Positions 60,006 to 64,000 of a DNA stretch of 64,000 bases are shown here, in pieces; position 1 is the first letter of the stretch; each line of letters starts with the position of its first letter. The translations under genes and the position numbers were made by a program. The stretch covers positions 97,935 through 161,934 of the forward strand of contig CAWKJX010000001.1 of the NCBI GenBank assembly GCA_963850095.1, in the 5' to 3' direction. The notes under the pieces were generated by a model, which worked only from the letters and a program-made list of their open reading frames with translations, did no database searches and was not told the origin of the DNA. Source of the stretch: Bog-473 sp963850095. GTDB taxonomy: Bacteria; Actinomycetota; Acidimicrobiia; Acidimicrobiales; RAAP-2.

Positions 60006-60902
60006 ATGATGCGAAAAATCAAAGAACTCGCAACCAAGCTGGCCAACGGCGAGGCGGTCGTGGCCCCGGCCGTCGTGGCCGGGGTCCTGGTGGCGGTCGC
60101 CTCCCTACTGATCGGGAGCCAGCGCGGCGACGTCCGGGTCGACGTGGCCATGGCGAGCATGGCTGCCTTCCTCTTCGGCGTCCTGCTCGCCTTCACGATC
60201 GTGCGGACCAGGGAACGGCTGTCGCTCATTCAGGACCTCGTGGCCAAGGGCAACTCGTCGCTGTTCTTCATTTACGAAGCCGTGGCCGTCTTCGGCGAAC
60301 GCGACAGGCAGCACATCCGCGCACTCGTCGACATGCACCTCACCGACCAGATCGACTACCGCCTCGTCGACTACTACCGGGCGACGCCGTCCCACCTCGA
60401 GCTCTTGGAGGCCGTGATCGCGCTCGAACCCGAGGACGCGCAGGAGGAGGGCGTCTACAAGGAGCTCGTCGCCCTGTGCATCAACATGAACCTCGACCGC
60501 GCCCTGATCGAGTCGGCGACCGGGCAGGCCCTGTCGACCATCGAATGGGGCGGCCTCCTCCTGCTGCTTCTCGTGTTCGCCGGGCTGCTGGCGGTCCTGC
60601 CGGGCGGCACCGTCGCCGGGGCGTTGGTCTGCGGCGCGCTGGCCGGCTCGCTGGTCACGTTCATGGTGCTGCTGCGCAAGCTGGATCGCCTGCGCTGGCA
60701 CGAGCGGGTCACCATCTGGGAACCGACGGAGCGGCTGTTCCGCAACATGGGCCTCGATCCCTACGTGCCGCGAGAGGCGATAGAGAGCGGACGCTTCCGC
60801 CCGACGGGGCGGGTGCGGGTGGTCGAGTACCCGGACCCCTATCCGATCCGCGACACCAAAATTGTCAAGGTCGAGGTCCTCGACCCCCAGCCGGGCCGGT
60901 AG
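60006..60902 (+). CDS. Unrecognised four-helix membrane protein
   Basis: 298 residues. Two membrane helices at about 18-36 and 48-66, a soluble middle of about 110 residues containing 'GERDRQHIRALVDMHLTDQIDY', then two helices at about 178-198 and 200-220, and a cytoplasmic tail ending in a Pro-rich basic stretch. This 2+2 helix layout resembles bestrophin-like DUF4239 proteins, but I do not see enough to assign it. Start at ATG 60006 (a second ATG follows at 60009); no strong ribosome site. The gene is convergent with the citrate synthase, with 25 bases between. Confidence 0.7.
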   Translation: MMRKIKELATKLANGEAVVAPAVVAGVLVAVASLLIGSQRGDVRVDVAMASMAAFLFGVLLAFTIVRTRERLSLIQDLVAKGNSSLFFIYEAVAVFGERDRQHIRALVDMHLTDQIDYRLVDYYRATPSHLELLEAVIALEPEDAQEEGVYKELVALCINMNLDRALIESATGQALSTIEWGGLLLLLLVFAGLLAVLPGGTVAGALVCGALAGSLVTFMVLLRKLDRLRWHERVTIWEPTERLFRNMGLDPYVPREAIESGRFRPTGRVRVVEYPDPYPIRDTKIVKVEVLDPQPGR

Positions 60903-60927
60903 GGGCGAGCCTGCACTCTTCGACCCG

Positions 60928-61875
60928 CTACACGCTGTAGACGGCGCGGGCCCGGAAGCGCAGGGCTGGTTCGGTCAGCTCCTCCATGTAGTGGGCCGCC
61001 CACCCGGCCACGCGAGCCACGGCGAAGAGGGTGCGCCCGGTGTCGGGCGGCATGCCGGTGCCCCAGCTCATGGCGGCCAGGGCGAGATCGCAGTTGGCCA
61101 GCGGGACGTCGTGCGCCGCCGCCAGCGCGATCACCTCGCGCAGGATGGCGCGCCGCTCCTCGCTCAGCAGCGGCTCGGCCAGCGCCAGCAGCGCGCCGAA
61201 ACGCGGGTCGCCGCTCTTGTAGACCGAGTGGCCGAAGCCGGGCACATAGCCCCGCTCGCGCAGCACGTCGTCGAGGGCGCGCGGCGCGCCGTCGCGCTCG
61301 GCCAGCGCCAGCAGCTCGTAGGCCTGCTGACTGGCGCCGCCGTGCAGCGGGCCAGCCAGGGTGGCGACGCCGGCGAGGAAGGCGTCGTAGGGATCGGAGC
61401 GGACCGAGGCGGCCACACGCACGGCCACGGTGGACGTGGCGAGCTCGTGGTCGGCCAGAAGGACGAGCGACGCGTTGACGGCTTTGGTGGGGACCACGGC
61501 GCCGGTGCCGGCCAGGCGCCCGGCCAGCCGGGCGGCCACCGAGGCGCCGGCCGGGTCGGGCCGTGAAGGCGCGCCGACGGCGTCGGTCAGGGCGGCCACG
61601 GCGCGCCGGGCGGCCCGGGCCACCGACTCGGGGCGGCGGTCGGACCGCAGCGGGTCGGTGGCGCCGCACATGACCAAGGCCCAGCGCATGCGGTCGAGCG
61701 TCTGGGTCAGGGCCGGCGGGCCGGGGCCGAGGGCCGGGGCCGACCAGTCCCCTCGGGCGCCGTCGCCGCTCTGCCACAGCAGCTCGGCCACCTCTTCGAA
61801 GCTCGCCGTGGCGGCCAGCTCGGTGGCCGGCCGGCCCCGATAGATGGGGCCGAGCCCCTGGTCGAGCTGGGTCAC
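60928..61875 (-). CDS. Citrate synthase-like domain (C-terminal part of a MerR-HTH fusion)
   Basis: The frame opens upstream of the nominal start: 'LATITTGVTQLDQGLGPIYRG' is normal citrate synthase N-terminal text and extends into the HTH gene. Family motifs follow: 'SFEEVAELLW', 'AGPLHGGASQQAYELL' and 'GYVPGFGHSVYKSGDPR' with the active-site His residues, and 'NCDLALAAMSWGTGMP' with the catalytic Asp-type region. Size and the reduced N-terminal lobe fit the short 'citrate synthase family protein' group that carries an N-terminal helix-turn-helix. It condenses acetyl- or propionyl-CoA with oxaloacetate if active; a regulatory role is possible. One base near 61905 separates it from the HTH frame. 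Confidence 0.8.
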   Translation of the reverse strand: MTQLDQGLGPIYRGRPATELAATASFEEVAELLWQSGDGARGDWSAPALGPGPPALTQTLDRMRWALVMCGATDPLRSDRRPESVARAARRAVAALTDAVGAPSRPDPAGASVAARLAGRLAGTGAVVPTKAVNASLVLLADHELATSTVAVRVAASVRSDPYDAFLAGVATLAGPLHGGASQQAYELLALAERDGAPRALDDVLRERGYVPGFGHSVYKSGDPRFGALLALAEPLLSEERRAILREVIALAAAHDVPLANCDLALAAMSWGTGMPPDTGRTLFAVARVAGWAAHYMEELTEPALRFRARAVYSV

Positions 61876-62087
61876 CCCCGTCGTGATGGTGGCCAGCCGG
61901 GTCGCCGTCTGGCGTCCGCCGCGGCTCGCGCCGCCAGGGCCTCGATGTCGTCGAGGTCGAAGAGGCTGCCCCGGCGGGCCGGGTCGCGGTGCGACGCCAG
62001 CAGCCCGCGACTCACGTAGGCATAGAGCGTGGGCAGCTTGACCCCCAGCCGCCGGGCCGCCTCCTCGGTGCTCAGCATGCGCTCCAT
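61872..62087 (-). CDS. MerR-type helix-turn-helix segment, N-terminal part of the citrate synthase fusion
   Basis: 71 residues in its own frame: 'MLSTEEAARRLGVKLPTLYAYVSRGLLASHR' (quoted here in part as 'EEAARRLGVKLPTLYAYVSR') is a MerR/excisionase-type winged helix, followed by 'LFDLDDIEALAARAAADARR'. After 'ARR' the sense continues in the next frame as 'LATITTGVTQLDQG', so one indel near 61905 splits a single protein of about 385 residues. The start at 62087 lies just after a TATAAA -10-like box, so the message may be leaderless. As a DNA-binding module next to a divergent promoter it is a likely autoregulator of both citrate synthase genes. Confidence 0.75.
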   Translation of the reverse strand: MERMLSTEEAARRLGVKLPTLYAYVSRGLLASHRDPARRGSLFDLDDIEALAARAAADARRRPGWPPSRRG

Positions 62088-62095
62088 CGCCCGAC

Positions 62096-62146
62096 TTTAT
62101 ATTGACTTGATCAATGTTTACAAGACCTGGTCAGGGTGGGCATAGT
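62096..62146. promoter_or_regulatory. Divergent promoter region with a TTGATCAA palindrome
   Basis: The 65 bases between the two citrate synthase genes are AT-rich. Minus strand: TTGTAA, 16-base spacer, TATAAA (plus-strand 62096-62124), ending eight bases before the HTH ATG. Plus strand: TTTACA (62118-62123), 17-base spacer, CATAGT (62141-62146), seven bases before the CBS ATG. The perfect palindrome TTGATCAA (62107-62114) lies between the two, where a repressor could block both. Both messages would be nearly leaderless. Confidence 0.5.
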
Positions 62147-62152
62147 GGACGG

Positions 62153-63668
62153 ATGGAAACCATTGTGCGCGACCTCATGACCTCCCCCGCCGTGACCTGC
62201 ACGGCCGACGAGACCCTGGCCGAGGCGGCGGGACTCATGCAGCGGGCCGATACCGGCTCGGTCGTCGTGATCGACGACGGCAAGGTCGTCGGCATATTGA
62301 CCGAACGGGACCTGTTGCGGGCGGCCGTCGGGGCCGGCGATCCCGCCGCGAGCAGGTCCGCCTCTGGATGACGGCCCGTCCCGACGTGCTCGGACCCGAC
62401 GAGCGGGTCGACGCCGCCTGGGCCAGCCTCACCTCGCACCACTACCGGCACCTGCCCGTGGTCGAGGGCGACCGCTGCGTGGGCGTGGTGTCGTTCCGCG
62501 ACCTCATGGGAGTGGCCCGCATCCGCCCGGCGGGCGAGACGAGCGGCGACGTGCCGGCCGGGCTCGAGGGCGTGGTCGTGGCCGAGACGACCATCGGAGA
62601 CGTCCGCGGACTGGAAGGCTTCTACCACTACCGCCAGTACTCGGCGGTGGCGCTGGCGGAGAAACGATCACTCGAGGACGTGTGGCACCTCCTGTTCAAG
62701 GGTGCGCTGCCCACTGCGGCCGAGTCGGCCACCTTCGCCGAGGAGGTCCGCCGGCGGCGCACCCTGCCGCCGGGCCTCAGCACCCTGCTGCCCGCGCTGG
62801 CGACACGGGGCGCGCCACTCGACGTCCTGCGCACGGCGGTGTCGCTGCTCGGCGCCGAACTGGGCTGGAGGCCCACGCACGACATCGAGGCCGCCGAGCT
62901 CTACGACCAGGCGCTCGGGCTCTGCGCGGCGGTGCCGACGATTCTGGCCGCGGCCTACCGCCTGCGCCAGGGCGACGAGCCGCTCGAGCCCCGCTCCGAC
63001 CTCGGCTTCGCCGCCAACTACCTCTAGATGCTGACGGGAACCGAGCCGAGCGAGCCGCACGCCCGGGCCATTGAGCAGTACATGATCCTGACCATCGACC
63101 ACGGTTTCAACGCGTCGACCTTCACCGCCCGCGTGGTGACCTCGACCGGGGCCGACCTGGGCGCGGCCATCGTCGCCGCCATCGGCGCGCTGTCGGGGCC
63201 GCTGCACGGTGGCGCCCCGAGCCGGGCGCTCGACATGCTCGACGCCATCGGCACGGCGGACCGGGCCGAGGCCTACGTGCGGGCGGCCCTCGAGAGCGGG
63301 GAGCGCATCATGGGCTTCGGGCACCGCGTCTACAAGACGGACGATCCGCGCTCGCTGCTGCTGCGCTCCGTCACCGAACAGCTGGGCGGCCCTTTGGTCG
63401 AGTTCTCCCAGTCGGTGGAGCGCACGACGGTCGACGTGCTGGCCGAGCTCAAGCCGGGCCGTCAGCTCTACACCAACGTCGAGTTCTTCGCCGGCGTGGT
63501 CATGCACACCTGTGGCATCCCCGCGAGATGTTCACGCCGACCTTCGCGGCCGGGCGCACCATCGGGTGGTGCACCCATGTGATGGAGCAGGCATCGCACA
63601 ACCGTCTCATCCGGCCGGCCGCGCGCTACGTGGGGCCACCCCCGCCACAGCCGGTCCCGGCGGTCTGA
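62153..63668 (+). CDS. CBS-domain citrate synthase fusion, interrupted (two frameshifts and an in-frame TAG)
   Basis: Reads as one protein of about 505 residues. Two CBS units (residues 1-130: 'VRDLMTSPAVTCTADETLAE', 'VVGILTERDLLRAAVG', then 'HYRHLPVVEGDRCVGVVSFRDLM') precede a citrate synthase domain with 'GFYHYRQYSAVALAE', 'YMILTIDHGFNASTFTARVV', 'SGPLHGGAPSRALDMLD', 'GFGHRVYKTDDPR' and 'ERTTVDVLAELKPGRQLYTNVEFF'. Breaks: one missing base near 62347 between the CBS units, a TAG at 63025-63027 between 'FAANYL' and 'MLTGTEPSEPHARAIEQYM', where Trp or Tyr is usual, and one missing base near 63522, after which 'REMFTPTFAAGRTIGWCTHV' leads to a TGA at 63666. CBS domains bind adenylates and would allow energy-charge control. 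Confidence 0.78.
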
Positions 63669-63773
63669 GGCATCGGGCGGCCGGTCACGGCCGTCGTAAA
63701 CCCGACTAACCTGGTCTGACTTCTACGCTTAAGACCCCGCGGCGGCGGCCCGGGAGAGGACAGGGAGCCGGCC

Positions 63774-64000
63774 ATGGCGACGAGCGGCGGGACAACGGGG
63801 ACCCGGAGCACGGTGCGCGATCTGTTCACGTTCCCCAACCCGGTCAACGAGGTGTCGGCGCGGCTGGTCGCCGGCGGCGTCGTGCTCATGGTGGTGCTGA
63901 CCCTGGCGCTCGACCTGGAGTGGATGACCGCGGTCATCGCCTACGGCTTCGTGGCCCGGGTGCTGACCGGTCCCACGCTGAGCCCGCTCGGCCAGGTGGT
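63774..64000 (+). CDS. DUF4395 membrane protein, 3'-truncated
   Basis: The first 75 residues are present; the window ends inside the gene. After a polar Thr/Gly-rich start, 'LFTFPNPVNEVSARLVAGGVV' leads into two closely spaced hydrophobic segments and 'AYGFVARVLTGPTLSPLGQ', the DUF4395 signature. Function unknown; in many actinobacteria the family sits beside thioredoxin or sulfurtransferase genes, which cannot be checked here. ATG at 63774 with AGGGAG about seven bases upstream. Downstream frame not visible. Confidence 0.75.
   Translation, partial: MATSGGTTGTRSTVRDLFTFPNPVNEVSARLVAGGVVLMVVLTLALDLEWMTAVIAYGFVARVLTGPTLSPLGQV

Noticed and set aside
1..64000. tRNA, rRNA, CRISPR arrays, insertion sequences, phage genes
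   Set aside because: Looked for cloverleaf ends, regularly spaced identical repeats, transposase DDE/HUH text and terminal repeats; none seen. No replication origin features either.

Overview
This is a very GC-rich chromosomal segment from a Gram-positive actinobacterium. The mycothiol glycosyltransferase gene mshA, the Rex regulator, the actinobacterial qcrCAB/ctaE arrangement and the many GTG starts with GTGA/ATGA overlaps all point that way. The secreted protein with repeated GYWLVA-DGG blocks and the general gene style suggest Acidimicrobiia or a close relative; that last step is inference.

Layout. 1-0.65 kb: the 3' part of a short-chain dehydrogenase. 0.65-8.1 kb (minus strand): a respiratory block read helD, ctaE (cytochrome oxidase III), qcrC, qcrA, qcrB and an SCO6745-type gene. 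8.2-13.5 kb (plus): ybjQ, hemE, hemH, hemY and an lnt-like gene, overlapping or nearly so. 13.6-16.9 kb: a looser patch with an alpha/beta hydrolase, a glyoxalase-fold protein, a methyltransferase and a HAD phosphatase, with strong Shine-Dalgarno sites and hairpins in the spacers. 17.1-20.8 kb: a frameshifted metallophosphoesterase/MprF-type membrane protein, a 45-residue zinc ribbon and an FMN split-barrel protein. 20.85-23.07 kb: a divergent pair, a Thr/Pro-tailed membrane protein and a DUF2252 protein. 23.07-39.19 kb (minus): a complete 14-gene nuoA-N operon for complex I. 39.3-43.8 kb: a geranylgeranyl-reductase flavoprotein with a histone-H1-like tail, a small kinase, a HIT protein and a repeat-bearing L,D-transpeptidase. 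43.9-50.8 kb (minus): rex, hemA, hemC, hemD(cobA), hemB, hemL, the C5 route from glutamyl-tRNA to uroporphyrinogen III. 50.9-54.5 kb (minus): SAM hydrolase, proC, ybjN, mshA. 54.5-57.4 kb: XRE regulator, Fe/Mn superoxide dismutase, TraR/DksA zinc finger, SpoIIE phosphatase. 57.4-60.9 kb: cysteine-desulfurase-like enzyme, YVTN lipoprotein, membrane protein. 60.9-63.7 kb: two divergent citrate synthases, one with a MerR-type HTH, one with CBS domains. 63.77 kb to the end: start of a DUF4395 membrane protein.

How it fits together. The window is dominated by respiration (complex I, bc1, oxidase subunit III), the haem supply these enzymes need (two hem clusters that together run from glutamyl-tRNA to the late HemH/HemY steps; HemQ/ChdC and HemN/F are not here), the redox sensor Rex in front of the early hem genes, and thiol/oxidative defence (mshA, sodA). 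A flavoprotein of the menaquinone-reductase (MenJ) type sits back to back with nuoA.

Caveat. A recurrent feature is single-base frame breaks inside otherwise well conserved genes (nuoL, nuoH, nuoG several times, nuoD 5' end, the MprF-type gene, the Thr/Pro-tailed protein, the cysteine desulfurase, both citrate synthases), plus one in-frame TAG. Because they hit core genes whose reading continues perfectly in the next frame, I read most as sequence errors rather than decay, and I annotate the genes across them.
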